A stretch of 64,000 nucleotides of DNA from Apostichopus japonicus (lineage: Eukaryota > Echinodermata > Holothuroidea > Aspidochirotida > Stichopodidae), in NCBI RefSeq assembly GCF_037975245.1, contig NC_092568.1, forward strand, positions 35,688,501-35,752,500, given 5' to 3'. The notes under the pieces were generated by a model. The model did not search any database and was not told where the DNA came from. It saw only the letters and a list, made by a program, of their open reading frames with translations. Numbering within the stretch: position 1 is the stretch's first letter; the number at the start of each line of letters is the position of its first letter. Position numbers and translations under genes: made by a program. Of this stretch, positions 26,411 through 37,405 are shown in pieces.

Positions 26411-29400
26411 CCTTTACCTTCGTCATTAAGTGATCACAGATAGATAATCCTTTTGTTTCTCTCCTCAATTCAGATGGATCCACGCTGTTGGAAATATCAT
26501 GCAGAGATTCGGAAATCCCTGATTTTCCTCCGTAACTTTGGCAGAGATACCATCGCAAAAAGTCGAGAGGCACAATACAAAGGAGAAGCCCAGACAAACA
26601 ACATTCTGAACAACATTCTCAAATATTTTGACTTCAGCAAAGAGGATTTTGATATGGAAACGATGGTGGATGAATTCTTGACATTTTTCTTCGCCGGTAA
26701 GTGTTTCTTTGCATTTTATAGATGAGAATGAAATCATTATGACGGACATCATACTGTACGAATATAGGCAGACACCCGACGTGTTTGTCAGGGGCGGAAG
26801 ATGAGGGTTGACTCCGTGGAGGTTGAGGAGAAAAGAGAACTTCCGGAGAGGCACTGGCATGTGTGACTTTGCTTGCCGGACCACACATTTAAAGCACATC
26901 AACACTTTTCGATAAAATGAAATGCTCTCTTTTAGTCTGTATACCTCCAAATCCAATATTCATAACCCTCACCCCCCCCCCTCCTAAATAAAAGAAGAAG
27001 AAAAATGGCGTAAGCTATAAAAGTGGAAAAACAACACTTATTTTATTCAAAACGGACTTCAAACTTATGGCATCTTAATATTTTGGTGATTGGTGATATT
27101 TATGATTTATTTACTTCGGTGAGATTCTGCTTTGATAAAGCTAATGCCAAATTCTGTCCGACAATTCTGTCAACCTTTCTACACCTCTCTCTCTCCCTCT
27201 TTATTACATGTTAGGACAAGAAACGACTAGCAATATGTTAGGCTTTGTCCTTCTTGAGTTAGGAAGGCGACCGGAAATTGCAAAGAAGTAAGTCCTCTTT
27301 AAGTTTCCTTGTTTGGATAAGATCCCTTTGATGCTATGTATTTGCTGTACCGTACCGAGCCTTTTTAATACCGCATAGATTATAGAGACAGGCCTATTAT
27401 CAATAAGATATAACGTAAAAATCATACGAAGATGGATATAAATCTGACCGTGACAATATAAAGTTTCCGCCGTGCCCTAATTATTCATTGAATAAACTTC
27501 TCCTAAAAAAGTAATCTTTTCTATAAAACTGTCAGATTAGAAAATAATTATTACTAACAATAGGACACTGACGGGATATAAAAAATAATACATCTCTAAA
27601 ACAGTCAACTGCGTATTTAAAATGACTGTTTTTACCCTTTGCCTGTAAGAGTTCTACTTTCCTGCATTGTTATAATTCTGAACTATGTTCATATGTAAGA
27701 CACTAATAATGGTCAAATTCAACTAAATTTAACTGATATATTGGTAACCCAAAAGTAATATTTCAAAAAAAAAAAAAAAAAATTGATCTGAAAGGGTTAT
27801 AGTAGATTGACTATGTCTCACAAGTGCTATTTGACATATTTCTTTTTATCTTAATCCTATCGAGTTGGCTTTTACTGTTTATTTTGATATCGACATCGGA
27901 CATTCAGAACAAGATTTTGATGCTGATAGTAAAATTAGGTAGAAAGAAGCAACAACAAAAACCTTATTTATTTATTTATTTATACATTTTTTCTCCCTAG
28001 AGTACAAGAGGAGATCGATTCTATCGTTGGCGACAAAGAATTCGTGGAATATCAAGATGTTATGAAGATGGAATACTCATTACTGGTGAGAATGAATGTT
28101 GACAAAATTATACCGTTGACGAATGTATATAAACCATCACATATACACATCAGTATGATTGTTGTTCACTGAATCGAGAGAATTTCCAAGTCTATATAGC
28201 CCAAAGCGATGTTGATTTATCTTTGCAGGTTTTGAAGGAAGCCTTGCGTCTTTATCCCCCAGTTGCCGGATCAAGCAGGAAGTGTGCCCACGATCTGGAT
28301 GTGTGTGGATATCACATCCCCGCTGGATCCAACTGCCAGGTATTTACTGTTCTAATTAATCACGAAATATATGTAAAGGTGAGGCTGATAACTTTTCAGG
28401 TACTTTGTATGTACACTATTACAAGGGCGTAGAACCCGTGAGGGTGGGGATATGCCCCCACACTTTTGAGCTGCGGGGAACGTAACACATAATATCCCGC
28501 CCACTTTTCAGGCCTCTAATGAAAATAGTAATCATAATAATCATCATCACGAAAATCCCTCCACGTGTGAGAAGAAAATGAATGGTAAGTCGTAATATTC
28601 AGTACTGGCAATATCATCCAATGTCTCACGAATACTGTTGATGCGACAGAGGCTCGTTTTGATGACGGTCACTAGAATAAATCGAAACAGAAATGACCAA
28701 GTGAAAACTCAGTATCTTGAAACCAAATATTGAGTGATAACGTGCCCCCATATAGCGTTATTAAAAAAAATCCGGATATCCGGGAATTATAACAGCGACG
28801 AATGCGTTCTAGTATTACATCATTCTGCTTCCCATGTGACATCATCTTCGATTGATCCGACTGGTGTCGTTCCCTCCCCCTCCCCCCAGAAAAGCTATCT
28901 ACGCTCATGCACTTTAAACGGATACATAAACACTTGTAAAAAGAAATTCCATTACATCATGATATAAACAATGAAAATACGGGTGATATTACGCGTTAGT
29001 TATGTTTGTTTAGGGACGAAGAAGGGGTGAGAGGGCGTGGGTGTGGATGGTTGATGAGGAGGATCAGGCGCACTATATCGTTGATATAGCCTTATATACT
29101 AAGTAAGTCCCTGCTATAGTAAAGTTTGCTCAGAGTTAGCCGTCGACAGATGAAAAACTTTCTTTGTCAGTTCAATGAAACCAACGTCCATTCAGATTGA
29201 TTCTAAGTGATATCTTCATCAATCTATGTGATTGAAATTGCTAGCGGCGAACTCAAGCGCTCACTCCTTAAGAGTATGTCAATCCTTAAACTTGATATGT
29301 ATAGGCTACACTGAATTTCGCTTGTTTTCCTCCACATGTGAAGCTGACTCATTATGTAATGTCCAGAATGGAACAGTTCTTCAAAAATCCTTTGGAGTTT

Positions 29401-30891
29401 GATCCCGATCGGTTCCTCAGAGATGAAGACAAGTAAGTACCCAGACAGTGAGGTTAACAATGAGGTTATGGGTGGTGGTGGGGGGGGGGACCCCCAGGCC
29501 ACCCACCCCTATCGACCCCCTCCATCTTCACGAAACAATAATTTCCAATAATTATGATAAAGCATTGCCTCGTGTGATTTACTTCAAGTACTACTGTGTT
29601 CCTTCCGGAGAAAAAAGCTGACCTTTCTCTGACTGATCTTCGCCCCCCCCCCCATCCTCCCATCATCTACTCTACAGTTTGATAACTCATTCATATTGTA
29701 AGATATCATGCTTCTGTAGCAACCTCACTCTCTGAATGCTGCAACAATTCTGACTGATTGTTTTTATACTGAGCAGCAGTAATAATTACTTCGTTTCATA
29801 TTTGTTTGTATTTGAAGCATACTTGACATGTATATAGTAAAATGAACGGTTTCCTTATTTTTCTATTAAAGCCCCCAGTACGCCTATTTTCCATTTTCTC
29901 TCGGCGCTCGGTCCTGCATTGGACAACAGTTTGCTTTGGTAAGTTCACTGTAGCATGTTTCTGATGGGTCTTTTTCTTATAAACTCATGTACGACTCCCA
30001 TCCCGTCCATCTTACCCCGATCCCGTTAAGCCTTAAAGAGATTCTGTTCATCAACTATAAAAGAAAAAAAAAAGGAAATGGTGATGATGACGACGGCGAC
30101 AACCCGATAATAACTGTTGACGACGACAACCTGATAATAACTGTCGACGACGAGAACCTGATAACAACTATTGACGGCGATAAGCTGAAAATTAACTATT
30201 GACGACGACAACCTGATAATGACTGTTGACGACGACATCCTGACAATCACTGTTGACGACAACCTTATAATAACTATCGGCGACGACAACCTGATAATAA
30301 CTATTGACGAAGACAACCTGATAATAACTATTGACGACGACAACCTGATAATAACTATTGACGACGACAACCTGATAATAACTGTTGACGACGACAACCT
30401 GATAATAACTATTGACGACGACGACAACCTGATAATAACTATTGACGACGACGACAACCTTTTAATAGCTATTGACGACGACAACCTGTTTATAACTGTT
30501 GACGACGACAACATGATAACTATTTCGTAAGGCTAAGGAACAAATTGTTCAAATTTCTATGCGTTATTATCAATAATGACTAACGTTGTAGTTTGAGTGT
30601 TTGCATTGACGGTACTTTTTAGACGATCTACTGTATATGAACTTGTAGCAAGTATCTATCAATATTTTTGGGTGTGTGTGTATGTGTACTTTGCATTTTT
30701 TAATCAAAACATTTTACTTTATTTTTTATAATGCCTTATAGATCGAAGCTCGTGTGATTCTCGCCAAGTTATTCCAGAATTTTACCTTCAAGTTAGATCA
30801 AACTCAGAGTTTTGGAATTGTTGATCAACTGACTTTGAAACCGGAAGGTCAATGTACTAACTTCATCTATACGAGGAAAATGACTGCTTAA
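18343..30891 (+). CDS. CYP46A1-like: Cytochrome P450, cholesterol 24-hydroxylase (CYP46A1)-like, 13 exons
   Basis: Exons: 18343-18482, 20606-20690, 21811-21885, 22684-22841, 23167-23305, 24559-24669, 26474-26696, 27215-27287, 28001-28085, 28229-28339, 29344-29432, 29872-29938, 30742-30891. All junctions are GT/AG and in phase; total 1506 nt, 501 aa plus stop, close to the roughly 500 aa usual for CYP46. The N terminus is a membrane anchor (residues 5-25) followed by HLPGPKRSS. Visible motifs: C-helix KWNARRK (W139), I-helix AGQETT (310-315), K-helix EALR (367-370), PERF-type DPDRF, and heme loop FSLGARSCIG with Cys445. CYP46A1 is an ER haem mono-oxygenase that 24-hydroxylates cholesterol; here the sterol substrate is inferred. 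Start chosen: first ATG of the doublet before the anchor. AATAAA lies at 30979. No RNA evidence; exon 2 is the least certain. Confidence 0.9.
18908..19480 (+). pseudogene. LINE reverse-transcriptase fragment in P450 intron 1
   Basis: A + frame reads WLADFMKGWLRQIKIKKAFF, then SVGVPQGGSFSALL; after a frameshift, IKYANDTV (the catalytic box, with N where D is usual), and near 19390 YLGVCIDNKLNL. These are reverse-transcriptase motifs B, C and the region after them in non-LTR elements. C-run 19261-19272 and several stops separate them. It is a dead insert within a host intron. Confidence 0.7.
20606..20690 (+). CDS. CYP46A1-like exon 2
   Basis: Found by phase: the single base C at 20606 completes the AG left by exon 1 to a Ser codon, giving SSFFAGNADLIG after GPKR, as expected right after the proline hinge. 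It ends MWEMR at donor GTATTG and joins EYGPVF of exon 3. The acceptor TTTTTAAAG is weak; a stronger-looking TTTTTTGCAG ten bases downstream would break the frame. Confidence 0.65.
21428..21625. mobile_element. MITE-like palindromic insert in P450 intron 2
   Basis: GTTTGTTTTGTATTCTGACC at about 21435 is the imperfect inverse of the segment near 21600 (TCGGTCTGAATGTAATACAA), and the words CCTCGG / CCGAGG repeat between them. The element is about 190 bp, followed by a GT/G run. No target duplication was identified. Confidence 0.5.
21811..21885 (+). CDS. CYP46A1-like exon 3
   Basis: EYGPVFVMYLFNQVLVSICD, the beta-1 sheet region. Two acceptors compete (after 21803 and after 21810). Only the second, CAACAG/GAATAT, keeps phase with exon 2 and gives exactly 25 codons. 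Confidence 0.75.
22684..22841 (+). CDS. CYP46A1-like exon 4 (C-helix)
   Basis: Starts TLLSNAEHTKPETF and ends KWNARRKMINPAFHR. The Trp and Arg residues are the haem-propionate ligands of the P450 C-helix. Confidence 0.9.
23505..23546. promoter_or_regulatory. Two CRE palindromes in P450 intron 5
   Basis: TGACGTCA at 23505-23512 and at 23539-23546, 34 bp apart. They are CREB/ATF-type sites inside the host gene. Enhancer function is only a possibility. Confidence 0.3.
26133..26345 (+). mobile_element. tRNA-derived SINE in P450 intron 6
   Basis: TAGTGGTTAGG (26229-26239) resembles a pol III A box and GGTTCGAATCC (26267-26277) is a perfect B box. The flanks fold partly like a tRNA but a full tRNA is not formed. 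The body ends TCCAACTCACTACAATTTCAA and then an expanded (TA)n. The same head and tail recur, separated, at 60317-60408 and 60055-60150. Confidence 0.65.
26345..26409. repeat. (TA)n microsatellite
   Basis: A TATATAAA/TA run directly downstream of the SINE body, within intron 6 of the P450 gene. Confidence 0.9.
27215..27287 (+). CDS. CYP46A1-like exon 8 (I-helix)
   Basis: Together with the last base of exon 7 it writes AGQETTSNMLGFVLLELGRR. It contains the acid-alcohol pair E-T of the oxygen-activation groove, so the enzyme has no visible lesion there. Confidence 0.9.
29872..29938 (+). CDS. CYP46A1-like exon 12 (haem-binding loop)
   Basis: YAYFPFSLGARSCIGQQFAL carries the P450 signature F-G-R-C-G with the thiolate Cys. 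The exon is 67 bp; the pseudogene copy at 49080-49146 has the same length. Confidence 0.92.
30076..30530. repeat. Codon-periodic minisatellite in P450 intron 12
   Basis: Units of mostly 27 bp (24-30) of the type GACGACGACAACCTGATAATAACTATT repeat about 15 times. All unit lengths are multiples of three, so one frame reads (DDDNLIITI)n and the reverse strand is open too. It lies between the haem exon and the last exon, in an intron, so the open frames do not imply a protein. Confidence 0.9.
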
Positions 30892-30999
30892 ATACAATAA
30901 TATGTCAGGTTTGAGTAAACAAGAGGAATACTCGTATATATGCGATATTCAAGATGTAAACAGGTATCACCACTAACAAATAAACAAAGGATGATAAAT

Positions 31000-33100
31000 T
31001 CACGGGATATTAGCGTCAAACGGTCATCGTAAATTGATAGGGTAACATGAAATGGAGGGGAGGGAGTTGTTGGGGGGGGGGAGGAATTTTAATCATAATA
31101 GTATATGCCTATATATTTAATTATTTATTATGACTATTGTAATGCGGAAGAAATGGAGGGTCGTCGAAATGGTATAGACTGGGGAGGAAGAGAAAGAAGA
31201 CATGGCTTATAATAGTGTGATGTTATCACAACATCACAACATGAAAATATTTATGGGTAATTATTGTAGTATTTCAAGGTATTTTTTCAAGGAAAGGAAA
31301 AGGGATGGGGTATATAGAGGGGTAAAGGAGAAGGGGATGGAAGACGATTTAAGTATTCGTAATAGATTACTTGAACAAGCAGTCGTCTCGAAGGTAGCAA
31401 GGTTGGTGGCGGTGTAGTGTAGGAGTAGCGGTTAAAGTAGTGGATCCTTATGAACGGAACAAATTTGTTTACCTTTCCAAGCTAATTAGTTTGGAAAGTT
31501 TGTTTGTCAACATACCCTATAACTATAGCTTGAAAACTAATCGGTTCCTCCGCTTCTGGTATAAGTGCATGTTATAGCTATATCGGTGTACTTTATCCAT
31601 ATATACACTAAGCATATATATTATCCTCTCAATAATTAGTCTCTCGATGGAATTGGTATTATTTTATTTGTTATTAATTTCAATCATTTTGCCTTAATTT
31701 TGCATTAAAAATGATTTGCATTTAACTTGGATGACTGTAAATGAATTGGAGATTCAGTCACCTCTCCAGACATTCTTCATCCTATCTAATTACAGACTTA
31801 TTACAAGTGCTTAATAATGGCTACAGTACAAACTATTTAGTACATAATGATGAGTATCAGCCTTTAGTATCTAGCTTTTTTATTGATCTATAGTCAATCG
31901 ATGGAGTTGGGCTTATGATGTTATTTGAACATGAAATTAACATTTACTTTTTCTTAGACTTAATAGTAAAGTTTGTATATGAGCTGGAAACTATGTTGCC
32001 GTTTCAAATCTACTTCTAATTGCCGATTAACCTAACTGCATTCATAACACCAGTCCAAGACATTGATATGTTAAAGTTAGTCTAGTAGGCCTGTACACAC
32101 GTCGGTGTCTATAACATTAAAGTCACTTTGAAGATATTATAGTCGAGTGTGGAGCAAGTGTGTCGGGAAAGTCAAAAATGACTCTCTGCAATGTGCATAA
32201 GAAAAGTTTGAAACCTTAGACCATTTTGTACAATATACATCCAGTCGATGGTTTTGTTTACATGCGCTCGAGAAGAATTACCGGTCAGACTCCTTTTCGA
32301 ACAACACCAAAAACTTCGAAAATATATTGACTGTTTAGCAGAACTTCATACCTCAGGAATTCACCGTTTTACGTCTAAAGACTAAATTCTCGAGTGGGCC
32401 TTTGGAGGAGGGGGGGGGGGTGGGACCTCCTTACATGAGAGAAGGCTTCGACGACACCAGGACTACACCCTCACCTTCATTAAACCCTAGTTCTTCCCAT
32501 TGACCTTCTACCTTAATCAGTCGGGGAAGATTATAAACCCCCCGCCCCCCCTCCCCAACACACACACACGCGCACGCACACACATGCCATCACCATCGCA
32601 TAGATTTCAGTATGCCTCCAGCAACAAGGATCCCTAAACTTTAAGTGTTTGGTATATTATGATGAAACTACACAGCTGTTTGTGTAATGAAGCCAACCGT
32701 GAACATTTACACCCAGAATTACTCTATGTTTTAGTCTAACACTGGTCTTCTATACCTTATTTCTAGTTTGGTGACAATCATTGCATAAATATTCCTGTCC
32801 TGCACTCTTGCTGTTATGCAGTAGAAAGTTGCGCTAATGGTGTCAAACATTCATTTCACAGTTTCAGTCAAATGTTTTATGTTTTTTTTTCTGAAGAGGT
32901 TTTCTTACCCCTTTTATATAATCTTTCCTTTATCTCCTTCCTGCATATTTAACACCTTTACAATTGCATGTCAATTGTAGGGGCAACAAATCCTGGGGGC
33001 AATTCTGACATGCATACCTGTGGCTGCTTGAGCATTGTGATAAACATAACTACCTTATATACCAGCCGATATAACTAAATAAATAACTGGTGAGAAACGA
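31000..33100. other. Intergenic stretch downstream of the P450 gene
   Basis: No exon recognised. There are G-runs at about 31072 and 32408. A CA/CG-rich stretch at 32560-32640 ends with CATCACCATCGCATAGATTT and GCCTCC-GCAA; the same 3' sequence closes the repeat at 45130-45890. Confidence 0.45.
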
Positions 33101-33109
33101 AATACTTAC

Positions 33110-33273
33110 GCATCCACCCAAGTAATAGGTGTTGTATCAAACTGCTCTCTGGCAGCAATTTTGGCAAGTTCAATTTCGGCATACTGTGATTGGTGGTCTT
33201 GTTCATGGAAAAACATCACTATGGATTCACTGTTACCATGCAACGATGCCAATGAGGCAGGGTTTAGTTCTGG
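33110..33273 (-). CDS. Isolated clean exon of an unknown gene
   Basis: On the minus strand a 164-bp open segment lies between TTTAATTGACAG and GC/GTAAGTATT. It reads PELNPASLASLHGNS, then VMFFHEQDHQSQYAEIELAK and FDTTPITWVDA. The balanced composition, helix-like AEIELAKIAAREQ stretch and strong splice sites make it a likely real exon. I do not recognise the family and found no partner exons in the neighbouring repeats. Confidence 0.45.
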
Positions 33274-33553
33274 CTGTCAATTAAACATACGGTGAGAAAA
33301 AAGAAAAACACATTACAATGTGTATAGATGTCTTTTTGACCATTAGGAAGACAAATGATTTATATCACTACATGACAGAGACCACTATTAAAACAACACC
33401 CCAAGGTTAAATACATTTCACAAGATGTAATATTTGAGAAACGACCCTCTGTCAAAATGCTAAATACTAAATTAAAGCCCCATCGTATTTTCCAATTTCC
33501 CCATTGTATAGTACCAATTAAGTATGGCGAGAGCATGGATGTATACCATATAC

Positions 33554-33555
<2 letters not shown>

Positions 33556-33611
<56 letters not shown>

Positions 33612-33655
33612 TATATATATATAGATATATATATATATAGATATATATATAGATG
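33556..33655. repeat. (TA)n microsatellite with TAGATA interruptions
   Basis: A long TA run followed by TATAGATA-type variants. Open frames across it are (YI)n shadows. Confidence 0.95.
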
Positions 33656-34339
33656 ATGAAACCATACTTATTGACAGGACTTTTATAGTCATAAAGCCTT
33701 GTCAAAAAGCTTGTAGCAAAGTAGAAAGGGTGAGAAATAGTGGGTACTTTATACAAAAAAAAGTTTGTTTGTTAACATCAAACCCAAATGTTTATAAATT
33801 GTGCATTCTTCCGTAACTCCAAACAATTTGTTTTCTAAGACACTTGTAGGATTCGAAAGCATTCATAAAATGGTCAAGAAAATGAAAACATTGACAACTG
33901 AATAGCTAAACTTGGAGGGAATCGTGAACCTCGTCTTTTTGTAACATTCCCTATAAAAACTGATATGATTAAGCTGAGATTACAATTTAAGAATATTGAC
34001 AGATTTTGCGAAAGGATGAAAGTCTATTAAAAGAATATTTTGTCTTACTAAAGCTACAGTAGTATGTGCATTCTTGACAAAATTGTAGTGAGCGCTTAAT
34101 ACCTCCAGATTTCCCCCAAAATGTCCTCTCCTCTTTATCTTACATTAGCAAATGCATGAATTTACAGCATGTTAAACCATGTCAGGATTTTTAAGTTGTT
34201 TTCCAACAGTGAAAGGAATGAAAATTGTTTATGACAGTGATGGGTTATCTATTACTGCACGATCAGCACAAAAAGGTAACTTGTCAATCCTAAGTCCTAA
34301 AACAGTCTGGTCTTACAATATTATAAAATTTAGACAAAA

Positions 34340-35740
34340 AAGTAGTTGATGCGTCCATTAGTATACAGTTGCCTTTGGTAACCATGCGTCTGTGTTGCAA
34401 CCTATATACATGTAGTACCCCTATTTTTTTGGTAATTTAGTAAGTACTAAAATTTAGATTCCCCCTCCCTGTGATAGGTTCCCCCTACAAACTCACGGGT
34501 GCTCAAGGAGTTCAATGGCCTGTCACTCCATTGCAGGAAGTCGTGATGACCAAGCCTGTATTCTTGGAATGACATTGCTTTGTCCTCCATGTATACCAGA
34601 GAGTAAAACCACCACATAACCCATTAGCGAGCTAAGCTGTCCCAGAGTGAGAGTGATCTTCTGCAAACAGGTGACCCACTGTTCACCTCTTTGTGTATGA
34701 ACTCATTCTCTGGGACTACGTCACTAAGTTGTTTACACCTGGTGTCTTAGTGGTTGTTGAGAAATGTTGGTATTTCCCGGTAATGAGTAGGCCGATCAAC
34801 TGGTTCATTTATCTCCTTATTTGGGCTGGGCAGGAAGTTGTATTGTTTAGGGTACTGTCCCCTGGCTCTATAAGAAGGCCAGTTTACCAGCGATCTGTGC
34901 CACTCACTTGGCAGCCCTCAGCCGTCGATAGGATGTCGGAGACCATTAGAAATTACTCTATAATTTCTATACAGGTCCTTTGGGTTTGGGTGGGCGTGAC
35001 TAAACGCCCTGGTCGTAAGATGGCCCCTCCCCACCAGGCCATGATGTTCCCCGGATCTGAAAGACGGTCGAGCGGGTCTAGAGAGGGAGTGAGCCCCAAC
35101 CCCAACTAGTGATCCATCCCGAAATGGGATTGACTGTGGTTTTATTGTTAATTATTGTTAATGACAATTAGTGACAGTTGTTGTTTATCTCCATTGTTAT
35201 CCTCTTTTCTCTTTCTTTATTTCGTAAATATGAATATATACCTCGCATAACTATATATATATGCTTTATGTGTTATTTTGTTTGTTTGTGTGTTGACTCA
35301 GACGAGCCAGTGGTTGCAGTTGTAGTAAGGTAGGTTCCTTATACGTCACGAGGCGCATTGTTGAGATGCATAATCAAGGACATCGAGTACCTCGGTGCAG
35401 GTAGTTGACCCCATTACAGCCGCAGAACCCCCGCTCCCATAAAGACTAATGACCCTGGATGGGAGCGATCAACCTGGCATTACATACATATTGATGGGCT
35501 CTAGGCAAGAATATTTCAAAGATATAATGCTAAGTCTTCAAACTGATGTACAAATCGCAAGTGAAATATTGCAAGCATATAGTTTTGAAGTAGGTGGATT
35601 TTCAGTTTACACATTGTATAAAATGGTATAAAATTAAGACAATAGCACTTTATACATCCATTAGAATACAGTACCCTTTGGTAACCATACATCCGCGTTG
35701 CAACCGACATAAATATTGATAGGTTCTAGGCAAGCATATA
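34340..35740. repeat. Tandem duplication, about 223-bp unit, split by an LTR
   Basis: TCCATTAG-ATACAGT...CCTTTGGTAACCAT...TTGCAACC occurs at about 34352 and 35654. Its downstream half, TATTGAT-GG-TCTAGGCAAG, follows the second copy directly (35713) but is separated from the first by the LTR at 34411-35484. Confidence 0.75.
34411..35484. mobile_element. Probable solo LTR, 1074 bp
   Basis: It starts TGTAG and ends TTACA, the TG...CA ends of an LTR, and is flanked by TACA on both sides (34407-34410, 35485-35488). A TATA-like CTCTATAAGAAGG sits near 34868. No primer-binding site, gag or pol follows, so it looks like the product of LTR-LTR recombination. An uninterrupted paralogue of the target at 35650-35740 fixes both ends. 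The superfamily is unknown. The 138-codon open frame inside has no recognised domain. Confidence 0.65.
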
Positions 35741-36379
35741 GTTGTGGGTGAAATCTGATGGCAAAGGAAATGCGCAGCGAAAGAAAAAACAGAGAAAAAC
35801 ATGACTATATGCACGTCCCAAAAGTGATAAGGAACTGCCTAATTACATTGATATAGTTAAAAAGAAAAATATTCCCGAACAATTGTTTGGAAAACCTGAT
35901 ATAAATACAGGAGGTAGTTTCCGTTTTTAATTTGGTACAATAGCTGCTGTGAAATCTTATGCAAAAACATTTCTCTTCTCAGGAATGGGGTGGGACCTTG
36001 GACAGCATCTTTGACTGGAATAACCAACGGACCAAGGTTTCCGTAGAATCAAATACTCTTCGCTTGGTTAATATTTAATAAATTCTGCTTTTCCCAACAA
36101 TCTTTTTGATGATTATGATTGCTTATTGTTTATTGTTTTATTTTGCAACTGAGCCATATTATTATTGTAACAAAAAAGGGGGGGGGGGAATCACATTTTT
36201 TTCTTTAAAATTGGAATAGGGTAACCAATTGTGTACCGAATAAAACAAAATCGATTACATTTAATTGCTGTTTCACATCCATATGCAAATGGAAAGTAAA
36301 GATGCTTACAAAACTTTCCTCTAAAAATGAGTTTTTTCACACGTTTTTAATTCTTGCGATTGGTCGTCGCCCTTTCAGG

Positions 36380-36471
36380 TCACTCAACCTTCTTCTCCAA
36401 GCCCACTAACTCAGCACTGACTTCCCAGAGCTTCTTCTGCTTTGGGTAAGGGTTTCTTGACTTTACAATCG
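36380..36471 (-). pseudogene. Retinol-dehydrogenase-like SDR terminal exon, probably frame-shifted
   Basis: After TTTTCAACAG one frame begins DCKVKKPLPKAEEA and the next frame reads LWEVSAELVGLEKKVE before a TGA. In retinol dehydrogenase-type short-chain dehydrogenases (RDH11-14 group) a single C terminus has this order: SDCK, a proline-lysine stretch, then LW-S-L-GL. Here the two halves are in different frames, so a small deletion around 36430 probably broke it. It could also be a real exon using only the second frame. No upstream SDR exons were seen; higher coordinates are transposon. Confidence 0.5.
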
Positions 36472-36582
36472 CTGTTGAAAAGAGAGGAAATATGCATTGA
36501 AAGGAACTCTTTACTAAGTAACCAAATACAAATAACATTTGAGATGACAGTTGTTCTTTCATTTTAATTTCATTTATTTGTG

Positions 36583-36930
36583 GACACTGAGTATGTATGG
36601 CATTTGGCGAGCCATGTGTTTTAGATGACTGGAAGAGGCAGTCAGTATGTATGGCGAGCCATGTGTATCAGTTGACTGGAATGAACAGTCAGTATGTATG
36701 GGGTATGGCGAGCCATGTGTTTCAGATGACTGGAAGAGACAATCAGTATGTATAGCGAGCCATGTGTATGAGATGAATGGAATGGACACTGAGTATGTAT
36801 GGAATATGGCGAGACATGCGTATCAGATGACTGGAATGGATATTCAGTATGTATGGCGAGCCATGTGTATGAGATGAATGGAATGTATGGCGAGCACTCA
36901 GTATGTATGGCGAGCCATTTGTAGGAGATG
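36583..36930. repeat. Minisatellite with GTATGTATGGCGAGCCATGTG units
   Basis: The motif TATGGCGAGCCATGTGT followed by CAGATGACTGGAATGGACA recurs about 7 times at roughly 45-60 bp spacing with variants. GGCGAGCC and CATGTG make both strands look open. Confidence 0.9.
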
Positions 36931-37405
36931 ACTAAAATGGGCACATAGGGGATGCCATGGGGTGAGTTGTCACTGTCACATGGGGAAAGGGTGGGTGGGC
37001 GAGGATTAGGTGGAATAACCTTAAGGTAGAAGAAAATAATCAAAGGGGTGGTACATTGGTCTTATTATTTTGAGAAGAATGCCCACGGTTTTCTACAATG
37101 TATAAAATAGACAAGGAATTTGCATGGGTTAAGGTAGGATTCCATAAGCACGAATACGGATACGGATACGGAAGCGGCAAAATACGCTCTCATTGAATTT
37201 CAACGGTTGTGATTCCATCTGCACGGATGCGGATGCGTTTTCGAATGCAGATACGCATGGGGTAATTTTGATCGCTTCATGTAGCGATTGGTACGGCCAT
37301 CCGGATGCTAGCCGCATACGATGAACAGTTGATATGACGTCATCATGTAAACAGGCAGTACTAGTTCGACACCACGACCACTTGTGAATTGCAAAACGAA
37401 GAAAA

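Noticed and set aside
30026-30514. 162-codon minus-strand ORF
   Set aside because: It is the reverse reading of the minisatellite and has no complexity.
30076-30530. CRISPR-like array
   Set aside because: Units are contiguous variants of one 27-mer with no unique spacers, inside an animal gene intron.
33360-33756. (YI)n ORFs of 94-110 codons
   Set aside because: They only read through a TA microsatellite.
34693-35109. 138-codon + ORF as a gene
   Set aside because: It lies wholly inside the probable solo LTR, has no domain and uses no visible splice context.
36642-37043. ORFs on both strands with SYTWLAIHT or MYGEPC repeats
   Set aside because: Products of the GTATGTATGGCGAGCC minisatellite.
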